From the NCBI RefSeq assembly GCF_900167345.1, contig NZ_FUXB01000017.1, positions 1 to 64,000 on the forward strand: a stretch of 64,000 nucleotides of DNA. The letters are read 5' to 3'. Made by a program: the position numbers and the translations under genes. The notes beneath the pieces are model-generated. The model saw only the letters and a program-made list of their open reading frames with translations, had not been told where the DNA came from and ran no database searches. This document shows positions 16,611-25,533 of the stretch, piece by piece. The stretch is from Vibrio cincinnatiensis DSM 19608 (GTDB lineage Bacteria; Pseudomonadota; Gammaproteobacteria; Enterobacterales; Vibrionaceae). Position 1 is the stretch's first letter. Every line of letters begins with the position of its first letter.

Positions 16611-17807
16611 TTACATGTCTAGGCAGTTATCAACATTCCAGCTATACAGCCATTCAACGGCATCGTAAAAACGTTCCTGAGAACGGCCTTTCCATAATTG
16701 GTTGCGAACCAAGCGCTCAACGCCTTTTGCATGATATAGGCGGCCCATTTCTCGGGCAGAAAGAACGACTCTGGCAGTGCGAGGAATTCGGATTTGTTCA
16801 TAGAGGCGAAACGCGGCAGAAAAATCACCTTGTTTGATCTTAAGGCATTGACCGAGTACAACGGCATCCTCTAAAGCCATACATGCCCCTTGTGCTAGGT
16901 ACTGCGTCATTGGATGTGCGGCATCGCCTAATAGCGTCGTCAGGCCAGTTCCCCAGTATTCGACAGGGTTTCGGTCTGCGGTCGCCCAGCGTTTCCATGA
17001 TTTAGGCAGGGAGAGTAGTCGGCGAGGGCTTGCGTCAATCTCTTCAAAATATGAGAGGACTTCTTCTTTTGAGCCTTCCCGCACACTCCATTCTTCTTGT
17101 TCACGGCTATGGAAAGTGACGACTAAGTTATACTGTTTCCCACCACGCAATGGGTAATGCACTAAGTGACCATGGGGGGCTGCCCATAACACTGGGCCAT
17201 TGATTCGCATATCTTCAGGCATGTCTTCTTCTTCAACGACGGCTCGATAGACGACATGTCCAGTCACTCTTGGTGGATCAGCAAGGTATTTTTGGCGGAC
17301 AACAGAGCGCCCACCATCCGCACCGATAACAGCATCTGCATGGTACTGATTTCCTTGAGTGTCGATGACCGTAACGCCGTTTTCAGTCTCATCAACCGTT
17401 TCAATTCGAGTTGAAGTACGAAACTCAATCAGTGGATGATCTTCAACAGCTTCGAGAATAGAAAGGTGAATATCCGCTCGGTGAATAACGCCGTATGGGT
17501 TTCCAAAACGCTGGCGAAAAGCATCACCGACTTCCATGGAACCAATGACATGATTATCCACGGCATCTTTCATGGTTAGGCAATCGACAAAGACAGAGCG
17601 TGCACGTGCTGCTTCGCCAACGCCTAGTGAATCGAGGGCTGCATAAGCATTCGGGCCTAGCTGAATACCCGCACCAATTTCAGCGATCTCTTCCGCTTGT
17701 TCTAATAGTAAGACTTCAATATTTTGCTGAACCAAGGCCATTGCGGCCGCTAAACCACCGATGCCACCACCGATGATGATGACTTTGTTTTTTTTATGTC
17801 CGTTCAT
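16611..17807 (-). CDS. 3-hydroxybenzoate 6-hydroxylase (FAD monooxygenase)
   Basis: The 398-residue class A flavoprotein monooxygenase hydroxylates 3-hydroxybenzoate to gentisate with NADH and O2. Motifs: VIIIGGGIGGLAAAMALVQQ (FAD dinucleotide site), the DG-type motif GADGGRSVVRQ near residue 160, and GDAAHPMTQYLAQGACMALE near residue 290 (second FAD motif). Salicylate 1-hydroxylase-like proteins share these motifs. Assignment to 3-hydroxybenzoate rests on the gentisate dioxygenase, maleylpyruvate isomerase and fumarylpyruvate hydrolase next to it (as in Klebsiella mhb clusters). AGGAG seven bases upstream supports the start. Confidence 0.88.
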   Translation of the reverse strand: MNGHKKNKVIIIGGGIGGLAAAMALVQQNIEVLLLEQAEEIAEIGAGIQLGPNAYAALDSLGVGEAARARSVFVDCLTMKDAVDNHVIGSMEVGDAFRQRFGNPYGVIHRADIHLSILEAVEDHPLIEFRTSTRIETVDETENGVTVIDTQGNQYHADAVIGADGGRSVVRQKYLADPPRVTGHVVYRAVVEEEDMPEDMRINGPVLWAAPHGHLVHYPLRGGKQYNLVVTFHSREQEEWSVREGSKEEVLSYFEEIDASPRRLLSLPKSWKRWATADRNPVEYWGTGLTTLLGDAAHPMTQYLAQGACMALEDAVVLGQCLKIKQGDFSAAFRLYEQIRIPRTARVVLSAREMGRLYHAKGVERLVRNQLWKGRSQERFYDAVEWLYSWNVDNCLDM

Positions 17808-17853
17808 GTAAGTTCTCCTGTTTCACATTTTGGGGCTGTCGAGGAATCGTCAA

Positions 17854-18495
17854 TTAATCTAAAAAATCGGGTTGTAAACTCGGTTGTGCTGAAATAAAGG
17901 CGGGATGTTTAAGCCCATGTCGATAGACTGACATTAAGCGAGGGTAAGGGGAGAGATCACACCCAAATCTCTCGGCATTGGCGAGTTGAGGAATGAGGCA
18001 AATGTCGGCCAATGTTGGCGTATCACTAAAGCAAAAAGGTTGTTCTGGTTGATTTTGTAATAGTGCTTCGGCTGCGCTTAACCCTTCAGATACCCAATGT
18101 TGATACCAGGTTGACTTATCTTCGGATGAAGCGGAGAGCGATGTGGTTAAGTACTTTAGTACTCTAAGGTTATTAATGGGATGAATATCACAAGCAATAA
18201 TATAAGAAAATTCAAGAACTTGAGATTTTAAATTGATCTCTTCTGGAATTAATCTTGGCTGTGGGAAATGATCGTCTAAGTACTGAATGATTGCTAAAGA
18301 TTGAGAGAGTTTTAGGCCTTGATCAGTCAATAGGAGAGGGACACTTTTACTCGCATTTACAGAACGATACGGTTCTGATGCTTGCTCTCCTTCTCGGATA
18401 TTGATGCTTTCATAATCATAACGAATGCCTTTTAGGGCGAGAGCAATGCGAACACGGTATGAGGTGGAACTGTTAAAAAAGCCATACAATTTCAT
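17854..18495 (-). CDS. Maleylpyruvate isomerase (zeta-class GST)
   Basis: The 213-residue glutathione-dependent enzyme isomerises maleylpyruvate to fumarylpyruvate. The thioredoxin-like N-terminal half has the zeta-class motif SSTSYRVRIALALKG (residues about 9-23) and the glutathione-binding SVPLLL and QSLAIIQYLDDHFP; a helical C-terminal half follows. Homologous maleylacetoacetate isomerases act in tyrosine breakdown, but the gentisate genes around it define its substrate. It is first in the operon, and the divergent LysR gene shares its promoter region. Confidence 0.9.
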   Translation of the reverse strand: MKLYGFFNSSTSYRVRIALALKGIRYDYESINIREGEQASEPYRSVNASKSVPLLLTDQGLKLSQSLAIIQYLDDHFPQPRLIPEEINLKSQVLEFSYIIACDIHPINNLRVLKYLTTSLSASSEDKSTWYQHWVSEGLSAAEALLQNQPEQPFCFSDTPTLADICLIPQLANAERFGCDLSPYPRLMSVYRHGLKHPAFISAQPSLQPDFLD

Positions 18496-18553
18496 AACAA
18501 ATAACCTTTACACAAATGGATGATAAGCAACCAATATTTAACAAAACCCATTG

Positions 18554-18580
18554 TTGACTAATTAACCATATCTGTATAAT
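18554..18580 (+). promoter_or_regulatory. Promoter in the lysR / gentisate-operon intergenic region
   Basis: TTGACT and TATAAT are near-consensus hexamers on the plus strand with a short 15-base spacer, placing a start about 36 bases before the LysR gene. The 124-base divergent region probably also holds the operon promoter on the other strand and the LysR sites, but no single T-N11-A operator could be chosen with confidence. Confidence 0.5.
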
Positions 18581-18619
18581 GATTAAAAACCATACATACA
18601 TATCAATAGTGGTATATCA

Positions 18620-19576
18620 ATGAAGTGGGCTAGACGTCTTAGAGTGAAACATTTACAACTGTTAGTTACCTTAGGGGAGACGGGAAGCCTGAGTGAAACC
18701 GCAAGGTTGACGCATACCACTCAACCTGCGTTATCTCGTTGGCTAAAAGATTTGGAGGACGATGCAAAAGGGCTCATTTTTGAACGACATGCTCGTGGAC
18801 TCAGCCCTACAGTGATTGGTGAAATGTTGATTGCTCATGCTAAACGTATCTTGACCGAAACGGACAGAGCTCAACAGAATCTCAATGCGGTTATTAATGG
18901 GCAAGCCCGTACGATTATTGTTGGCACTTCTCCGGCTTCTGCTCCAAGTTTTGTCCCTGGTACGCTTTCTCGATTTTTAGCGATGTTTCCTTCTGCAAGG
19001 GTGGAACTCTATGAAAGCACAATGGATTCATTAATGTCTAAATTGAAACTGGGACAATTGGATTTAATTATTGGCCGATTAGATAACTACAAGCCGGATG
19101 GGGAGTTACAAAGTGAATTACTCTATGAAGAACAGCTCAAAGTGGTGACTCGGTTGACTCATCCTTTGGCATCGCAAGCGCAGGTTCATTGGGAAGAGGT
19201 GTATCAGTATGATTGGATTGTTTGGCCAATGGGGACTCCCATTCGAAGTAAATTAGATCAAGCATTGACAGTGGCTGGGCGAAAACCGCCGGTTTATAGA
19301 GTTGAATCTAATTCTCAGGTCGGTAATTTATGGCTGTTACAAAACACGGATATGATCTCTATTGTTTCAGAAAGTGTGGCTGCTCATTTCAATGAACGGG
19401 GCTTACTAAAAGCACTAAATATTGATTTAGGTACCGATGCTGGCATTGTCGGCATGGTTTGGCGGGAGCAGGCTCAGCCCGACCAATTGATGGAGCAATT
19501 AATTGAATGCTGTCGAGAGGCTTCTCAGTGTTTATTGTCGTCTTATTCCAATACTTGCCCCCCCCTCTTAACCTGA
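18620..19576 (+). CDS. LysR-family regulator of the 3-hydroxybenzoate/gentisate operon
   Basis: The 318-residue product has the LysR winged helix at its N-terminus (LQLLVTLGETGSLSETARLT, then TTQPALSRWLKDLED and FERHARGLSPT) and the periplasmic-binding-protein-like effector domain (about residues 90-300). The domain resembles the GbpR/CbbR-like group that starts with an extended KWARRLRVKHLQLL. Its position divergent from the maleylpyruvate isomerase gene makes it the likely activator, with 3-hydroxybenzoate or gentisate as a plausible co-inducer (inference). It is followed by a weak hairpin (GGGC-ttat-GCCC then TTTT at about 19600-19618). Confidence 0.88.
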   Translation: MKWARRLRVKHLQLLVTLGETGSLSETARLTHTTQPALSRWLKDLEDDAKGLIFERHARGLSPTVIGEMLIAHAKRILTETDRAQQNLNAVINGQARTIIVGTSPASAPSFVPGTLSRFLAMFPSARVELYESTMDSLMSKLKLGQLDLIIGRLDNYKPDGELQSELLYEEQLKVVTRLTHPLASQAQVHWEEVYQYDWIVWPMGTPIRSKLDQALTVAGRKPPVYRVESNSQVGNLWLLQNTDMISIVSESVAAHFNERGLLKALNIDLGTDAGIVGMVWREQAQPDQLMEQLIECCREASQCLLSSYSNTCPPLLT

Positions 19577-19729
19577 GTGGCTAAATCGGCGTATACTGTG
19601 GGCTTTATGCCCGATTTTAAGAAAAAATCGACATTTTCTGTATTAGAGGGGAAGTGATATGGGTGGTGTGAATCATAACACCTCTATTTGCTTCTCTTGA
19701 ATAATGACAACAAAAAAAGCAGGACGATA

Positions 19730-20824
19730 ATGACTCAATATTACGCTGAAATTACGGGCTGGGGTAAGTGCCTACCTCCCGCCACGCTCTCTAATGAAGA
19801 TTTAAGTACTTTTCTTGATACTAGTGATGAGTGGATTCGCTCTAGGACAGGGATTGAAGCTCGCCGTATTAGCCATGTGGACACGTCTGATTTGGCAACG
19901 GTTGCGGCGCAGCATGCCATTGCTTGTGCGGGTATTGAGGCACAAGAGATCGATCTGATTATTGTGGCTACCTGTTCTCCGGACTCATTAATTCCCAATA
20001 TTGCGTCTAAAATTCAACAAAACTTAGCTATTGATAGCGCTGCCGCTTTTGATCTCAATGCGGCCTGCACCGGGTTTATTTATGGGCTTGAAACCGCAAC
20101 CCGTTTGATGCAAGCCAGCCATTATCGCCATGCGTTAGTCATTGGTGCAGAGCACCTTTCTTTTTATATCGATTGGACTAAGCGAGATACCGCTGTTTTA
20201 TTTGGTGATGGTGCAGGGGCTGTTGTATTGAGTAAAACTGAGCAGAAAGTCGGTTTACAGCAGGCGCAAATTGGGTGTGATGCTCAAGGGAGAGATATTC
20301 TTGCTGTGCCTAAGTTTGGCAGTTCGATGGACCGTTTTGCTGCTGATAATGGTTACTGGGAATTTGATTTTATTGGTAAAGAGATTTTTAAGCGGGCGGT
20401 GAAAGGAATGGGCGCAGCCGTGCAACAGGTATTGGCTCGTAGTGGGTTGGCTCAGCAAGATATTGATGTGGTCGTTCCACACCAAGCCAATATTCGCATT
20501 ATTCAAACGTTGTGTGACTTAGCTGGTATTGAGCAAAGCAAAGCATTTGTGAATATTCAACATTACGGCAATACCTCTGCAGCGACGGTGCCGATTGCTC
20601 TTTGTGAAGCGGTTGAGCAAGGTCGAGTGGCGGCTGGGGATGATCTTCTCGTCGCGGCCTTTGGGGCCGGATTAACTTGGGGGGCGGGTCACATTAAATG
20701 GGGTGAACGTGTCACGCCATTAGCCAGCAGTGATGCGCAACTTCCCCCTTGCGAGCAGAGTGCTTTAGCATTATTGGAAAAAGCCATCGAGCATTGTAAG
20801 AATCGCCCACTCTCTCAGAAATAG
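19730..20824 (+). CDS. 3-oxoacyl-ACP synthase III (FabH-type), second copy type
   Basis: The 364-residue ketosynthase III has the complete catalytic triad Cys113 (NAACTGF), His251 (VPHQAN) and Asn281 (GNTSAAT), close to E. coli FabH Cys112-His244-Asn274. It condenses acyl-CoA with malonyl-ACP. It is about 45 residues longer than FabH, with a C-terminal polar extension after WGERVTP. The gene stands alone, without plsX, fabD, fabG or acpP, whereas the housekeeping fabH sits in that cluster. I recall a similar solitary fabH on V. cholerae chromosome II. AGGA before ATG 19730 supports the start; a longer frame begins 14 codons upstream. Confidence 0.9.
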   Translation: MTQYYAEITGWGKCLPPATLSNEDLSTFLDTSDEWIRSRTGIEARRISHVDTSDLATVAAQHAIACAGIEAQEIDLIIVATCSPDSLIPNIASKIQQNLAIDSAAAFDLNAACTGFIYGLETATRLMQASHYRHALVIGAEHLSFYIDWTKRDTAVLFGDGAGAVVLSKTEQKVGLQQAQIGCDAQGRDILAVPKFGSSMDRFAADNGYWEFDFIGKEIFKRAVKGMGAAVQQVLARSGLAQQDIDVVVPHQANIRIIQTLCDLAGIEQSKAFVNIQHYGNTSAATVPIALCEAVEQGRVAAGDDLLVAAFGAGLTWGAGHIKWGERVTPLASSDAQLPPCEQSALALLEKAIEHCKNRPLSQK

Positions 20825-20854
20825 TGTGTAAATAATTGGTATTTGTAATGCGTT

Positions 20855-20879
20855 AAGGAGCGGTTATAGCTCCTTTTTA
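20855..20879 (+). terminator. Rho-independent terminator after the solitary fabH
   Basis: AAGGAGC-ggttata-GCTCCTT forms a seven-base stem followed by a T-rich tail. Confidence 0.85.
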
Positions 20880-21010
20880 TTATCCTTTACATTGTGGTTG
20901 CATAACTTACAGAGAGATACAATTACGCCGATTTTTCGGATGCTTTTCAGATGATTGTTGATAATCTGTGCAATAGATTGCCTTGACTAAGATCGATGAA
21001 AGGATTTGTC

Positions 21011-22138
21011 ATGAAAAGAACCGTACTTGCTTCGGCTCTGGCAGCCGCACTGTTAGTGAGTGGCTGTAAAGAACCCGCTTCTATTGCTCCCTCTGCCACC
21101 TTACCCTTGGTGGTGACTCAACCCGTGAGAGTGATCTCTTATCAACCCAGCGCGACGTATATTGGCCGAGCTGAAGCCGTAGAAGATACGGATATTACGG
21201 CTCAGGTCACGGGATACTTGAAAGAACGCCATTTTGCTGAAGGGCAGATTGTAGAAAAAGGCCAGCTTTTATACAGCATCGAACCTTCATCATTTCAAGC
21301 ACAACTTGCCAGCGCTAAAGCTGCCGTTGCACAATCGGAAGCTGCCCATAAGAAAGCCTCGTTAGATTTTAAACGGGCACAGAACTTGTTGCCTCGTGGC
21401 AGTATCTCTCAATCTGAATTCGATACTCTTAATGCAAATCTGTTAGGTGCGGAGGCTGCGGTAGAGGCTTCGAAAGCGCAGCTCAAATTGGCGGAAGTCA
21501 ACCTTTCTTATACGGAAATCCGAGCACCGTTTACTGGCCGGATCAGCAGCAGTAAAGTGAGCCAAGGCGACTTACTCTCTCCTTCGATGGGTGTGTTGAC
21601 CACATTAGTCAGTTTAGACCCTATTCACACCCGCTTTAGTCTCAGTGAACGTGAACGTTTAACTTATGCTATTGATAAAGTGGGTGGTGATGGTCGTAGT
21701 GAAGCGAACGCGATTGAAGTAGAAATCTTATTAGAAAATGGTGAAGTTTACCCTCAACTGGGAACGTTAGATTTTTTAAGTAACCGTATTGATGTAAAAA
21801 CCGGCACGATTGCGATTCGTGCATTGCTCCCGAATCCTGAACATCGGTTATTGCCAGGACAACATCTCAACGTGGTGTTAAGAAGTAAACAGGCGAATGA
21901 CGTGTTGGTTATACCTCGAAAAGCGGTGCAAATGGATTTGGAAGGCCATTTTGTCATGGTCTTAACCGATGGAAATATTGTTGAGCGACGCAATGTAGAA
22001 TTAGGGTCTCAGCAGCCGCAAGGGGTGATCATTCATCACGGTCTTAATTCTGACGATATTGTGGTCACTCAAGGGTTGCAACGCATTCGTAACGGCGTTG
22101 CAGTACGAACTCAAACCGCCGAGGAAAAAGAAGGATAA
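21011..22138 (+). CDS. RND efflux periplasmic adaptor (membrane fusion) lipoprotein
   Basis: The 375-residue product begins with a lipoprotein signal whose lipobox is LVSGC (Cys19), so it is anchored in the inner membrane and spans the periplasm. The domain order is that of AcrA-type adaptors: a barrel-sandwich half (ITAQVTGYLKERHFAEGQIV), a helical hairpin (AAVAQSEAAHKKASLDFKRA to KAQLKLAEVNLSYTEIRAPF), the second lipoyl half (GRISSSKVSQGD), the beta-barrel and the membrane-proximal domain. AAGGA seven bases before ATG 21011 defines the start. It is joined to the pump gene with a six-base gap. The substrate class is unknown. Confidence 0.93.
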   Translation: MKRTVLASALAAALLVSGCKEPASIAPSATLPLVVTQPVRVISYQPSATYIGRAEAVEDTDITAQVTGYLKERHFAEGQIVEKGQLLYSIEPSSFQAQLASAKAAVAQSEAAHKKASLDFKRAQNLLPRGSISQSEFDTLNANLLGAEAAVEASKAQLKLAEVNLSYTEIRAPFTGRISSSKVSQGDLLSPSMGVLTTLVSLDPIHTRFSLSERERLTYAIDKVGGDGRSEANAIEVEILLENGEVYPQLGTLDFLSNRIDVKTGTIAIRALLPNPEHRLLPGQHLNVVLRSKQANDVLVIPRKAVQMDLEGHFVMVLTDGNIVERRNVELGSQQPQGVIIHHGLNSDDIVVTQGLQRIRNGVAVRTQTAEEKEG

Positions 22139-22144
22139 CGCACC

Positions 22145-25100
22145 ATGTTAAGTCGTTTCTTTATCCAACGTCCTAAGTTTGCGTTGGTGATTTCCATCAT
22201 TTTAACGCTAGCAGGATTGATTTCGCTACGGCTGTTACCGGTCACGGAATATCCAGCGATTAGCCCCCCTTCAGTCAGTGTTACGGCATTTTATACCGGA
22301 GCCAGCGCTGAAGTCGTTGAACAAGCGGTCGCCGATCCCATTGAAACCTCGGTCAATGGCGTGGAAAACATGATTTACATGTCATCCAAGAGTGCCAATG
22401 ATGGCTCTTACAGCTTGACGGTAACCTTTGATATCGGGACTGATCCCGATATGGCTCAAGTTAACGTCCAAAACCGAGTGGCGCAGATTGAGTCAAAATT
22501 GCCACAAGAAGTACGTATGGTAGGCGTTACGGTCAAAAAACGTTCACCCGATATTTTGATGGTTCTCAACTTTTATTCACCGGATGGTCGTTATGACGAT
22601 CAATTTTTGACGAACTTTATCAACATCAATGTAAAAGACCAACTCGCTAGGGTGAAAGGCATCAGTGAGGTGAGCGTCATCGGTGGGGGTGAGTATGCGA
22701 TGCGGGTGTGGCTGGATCCGAAAAAAATGGCGAGTCTCAAACTGACCACATCGGATGTGTATGCGGCTTTGGCGGAGCAAAACGCTCAAGTTGCGGCTGG
22801 ACGAATGGGGGCAGCGCCTTACGCCAACCCGCAAGATGTTCAGTTTAACCTTGTCACAAAAGGACGTTTGGAATCCGTTCAAGAGTTTGAGAATATTGTT
22901 CTGCGGGCCAACAACGATGGTTCGAGCGTGTATTTAAAAGATGTGGCTCGTATTGAATTAGGTAAAAAATTCTACGATGGTAACGGTCAATTTCGTGGCC
23001 GAGAATCATCGATTGTCGCGTTATCATTACAGTCAGATGCGAATGCACTAGAAAGTGGTCAAGCGGTCATGGAAAAGCTGGAGAGCATGAGCAGCATTTT
23101 TCCTGAAGGGATGAGCTATGAAACCAGCTATGACACGACGTTATTCGTTTCAGAATCGATACGAGGGGTAGTCAAAACCTTGATTGAAGCGATTGTCTTA
23201 GTGATTGCGGTGACTTACCTCTTTTTAGGCAGTTTTCGTTCAACCTTAATTCCGGTTGTGGCGATTCCAGTATCTTTGATTGGTACGTTTGCTTTTATGT
23301 TGCTGACGGGGTTTACCATTAACACCGTGACATTATTTGGGCTGATTTTAGCGATTGGCATTGTGGTTGATGATGCCATTTTGGTGATTGAAAACGTTGA
23401 TACAACCATGGCGAAAGATCCCAGCCTTAGCCCACGTAAAGCCACACTGATGGCGATGAAAGAGGTGACCGGCCCCATCATTACTTCCACTTTAGTTTTG
23501 CTAGCGGTTTTCCTTCCCGTTGCGATGCTGCCTGGTATTACCGGGATTATGTATCGCCAGTTTGCATTAACTATCTGTATTTCGGTGGTGATCTCCTCGG
23601 TGAATGCTCTCACATTGTCTCCGGCCCTTTGCTCTCTGTTGCTAAAACAAGGAGGAGACAATACTGCCCGTTGGTTTAAAACCTTTAACCGTGGTTTAAA
23701 CCATATTACTCATCGTTATGGTCAGGTCGTTGGCTTCCTTGTGAAAAAAAGTGTGCTGTTAGTCGCCTTCTTTATTATCGCGGTAGGCAGTGTGAGCTGG
23801 ATGGCGAAAACAACCTCGACCGCTTTTGTTCCACAGGAAGATAAAGGGATTTTGTTGGTAAATATTCAGTTGCCAGATTCCGCCTCTTTATCTCGCACAG
23901 AAACAACGACAGCACAATTGATGCAAATGATTGAGCAAGAACCCGGTGTTGATGGTGTCACGATAGCGAATGGTTACTCCTTTATGACGGGGGCGGCGGC
24001 ATCGAATGGCGCATCCATGTTTATCAAATTGCATGATTGGAAAACACGGCAAAGCTTTTCAGGTGATCACTCCGCGAATGCCATTGCCTTGCGCATTAAC
24101 GCCAGAGCTGCGCAAACTTTACCTCAAGCCGTTGTCTTTGCCATGGGGCCTCCGGCGGTTCCTGGAATGGGCGCTGCATCAGGGTTTGAGTTTGTACTAG
24201 AAGATACTTTGGGTCGTAGCCGAACCGATCTCGCTATGGTGATGGATGATGTGATACGAGCCGCGACTCAGCAGCCAGAAATCGCTTATGCCTTTAGTAC
24301 GTTTCGTGCCAACGTTCCGCATTATTATCTGGATATTGATCGAGAGAAAGCTAAGCAGTTAGGCATTTCATTATCGGATATTTTCCAGACACTGCAGGGC
24401 AACTTAGGCTCTATGTATGTCAATGATTTTACGATGTTTGGTAAGAACTTCCGAGTGACTATGCAAGCCGATAGTGAACACCGTAACTCAATGACAGATC
24501 TGAAACATTTCCATGTTCGCTCTACTGGGGGGGAGATGGTCCCGCTCAATACCTTGGTCAGCTATAGTGAAGTGTTTGAGCCGGATGTAGCATGGCGTTA
24601 CAACATGTATCGCAGTGCGATTATACAAGGGCAACCGGCTCCGGGGTATTCCAGTGGTGATGCGCTGGCCGCAATGGAAAGAGTGGCCGCTCAGGTCTTG
24701 CCGCAGGGTTATCAATATGAATGGACAGGCATGGCGTATCAGGAAGTCCTCGCTGGCAACCAAGCCATTTATGCTTTCGCTTTAGCGTTGATCTTTATCT
24801 ACCTATTTATGGTTGCGCAGTATGAGAGTTGGAGTATTCCACTGGCGATCATTCTGGTGGTTCCCGTGGCTACATTAGGTTCATTCCTCGCATTATTTGT
24901 GACAGGAACGGCACTTAACCTCTATGCTCAAATTGGGTTGGTGTTATTGATTGCCTTGGCTGCGAAAAATGCCATTTTGATTGTTGAATTTGCCAAAATG
25001 GAGCGCGAAGAGAAAAATGCTTCTATTGAGCAGGCTGCCATTGATGGTGGTAAATTGCGTTTTCGGGCCGTGAACATGACGTCTTGGTCGTTCATTCTCG

Positions 25101-25306
25101 GTATATTTCCACTGATCTTTGCCTCAGGGGCTGGCCATGTGAGTCAAAACTCATTGGGCATTTCTCTGGTTGGGGGCTTATTGTGTGTATTGCTGGCAGG
25201 AACCTTCTTAATTCCTGGATTTTATGCGCTGGTGCAACGCCAGCGTGAAAAGGTTCATGGCGGTAATACTCGCTTAACCAACGTTGATGACGAAGAGTCT
25301 CAATGA
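22145..25306 (+). CDS. RND (HAE1-type) multidrug efflux pump, inner-membrane subunit
   Basis: The 1053-residue protein has AcrB length and layout: one helix, a large porter loop, six helices, a second loop and the last helices. The proton-relay acids are present as Asp409-Asp410 in [14 protein letters not shown], and the relay Lys is in [15 protein letters not shown]. The N-terminus [20 protein letters not shown] and the segment [20 protein letters not shown] are typical of hydrophobic-amphiphilic exporters. No outer-membrane TolC-type gene and no regulator are adjacent, so the pump must recruit a distant channel. It ends at a terminator before the EPS locus. Confidence 0.95.
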   Translation: MLSRFFIQRPKFALVISIILTLAGLISLRLLPVTEYPAISPPSVSVTAFYTGASAEVVEQAVADPIETSVNGVENMIYMSSKSANDGSYSLTVTFDIGTDPDMAQVNVQNRVAQIESKLPQEVRMVGVTVKKRSPDILMVLNFYSPDGRYDDQFLTNFININVKDQLARVKGISEVSVIGGGEYAMRVWLDPKKMASLKLTTSDVYAALAEQNAQVAAGRMGAAPYANPQDVQFNLVTKGRLESVQEFENIVLRANNDGSSVYLKDVARIELGKKFYDGNGQFRGRESSIVALSLQSDANALESGQAVMEKLESMSSIFPEGMSYETSYDTTLFVSESIRGVVKTLIEAIVLVIAVTYLFLGSFRSTLIPVVAIPVSLIGTFAFMLLTGFTINTVTLFGLILAIGIVVDDAILVIENVDTTMAKDPSLSPRKATLMAMKEVTGPIITSTLVLLAVFLPVAMLPGITGIMYRQFALTICISVVISSVNALTLSPALCSLLLKQGGDNTARWFKTFNRGLNHITHRYGQVVGFLVKKSVLLVAFFIIAVGSVSWMAKTTSTAFVPQEDKGILLVNIQLPDSASLSRTETTTAQLMQMIEQEPGVDGVTIANGYSFMTGAAASNGASMFIKLHDWKTRQSFSGDHSANAIALRINARAAQTLPQAVVFAMGPPAVPGMGAASGFEFVLEDTLGRSRTDLAMVMDDVIRAATQQPEIAYAFSTFRANVPHYYLDIDREKAKQLGISLSDIFQTLQGNLGSMYVNDFTMFGKNFRVTMQADSEHRNSMTDLKHFHVRSTGGEMVPLNTLVSYSEVFEPDVAWRYNMYRSAIIQGQPAPGYSSGDALAAMERVAAQVLPQGYQYEWTGMAYQEVLAGNQAIYAFALALIFIYLFMVAQYESWSIPLAIILVVPVATLGSFLALFVTGTALNLYAQIGLVLLIALAAKNAILIVEFAKMEREEKNASIEQAAIDGGKLRFRAVNMTSWSFILGIFPLIFASGAGHVSQNSLGISLVGGLLCVLLAGTFLIPGFYALVQRQREKVHGGNTRLTNVDDEESQ

Positions 25307-25313
25307 GATATCA

Positions 25314-25353
25314 GGCACCACTATTGATGATTGATATCGATAGTGGTGCTTTT
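25314..25353 (+). terminator. Terminator of the RND operon
   Basis: GCACCACTAT and ATAGTGGTGC form a perfect ten-base stem around a 15-base loop, followed by TTTT. It insulates the EPS operon downstream. Confidence 0.8.
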
Positions 25354-25354
25354 A

Positions 25355-25533
25355 CTCTAAAATTGACAAAGATTTGACATCGTCATTTCGACTAATCTTC
25401 TACTCTATGCAACAACCGCAAGGAAGATAAACAGAGCGCGCTAGGATGGCAGAGCTAGGTTATCTCTTCTATAGTTGAATACATAAGTAAATGTTATGCT
25501 TGCTTTTGTATATAGTCAGTAGGCCTCCAATCT
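25355..25533 (+). promoter_or_regulatory. Upstream region of the EPS operon
   Basis: Two TTGACA hexamers lie close together (25363-25368 and 25374-25379). The best -10 candidates downstream (TAATCT, TACTCT) are badly spaced from either, so an activator-dependent promoter is possible. About 130 further bases precede the first ATG, a long leader. No ops/JUMPstart element was seen. Confidence 0.4.

Noticed and set aside
23215..23661. Minus-strand frame of 148 residues inside the RND pump gene
   Set aside because: Lies wholly opposite the conserved transmembrane core of the pump; shadow frame.
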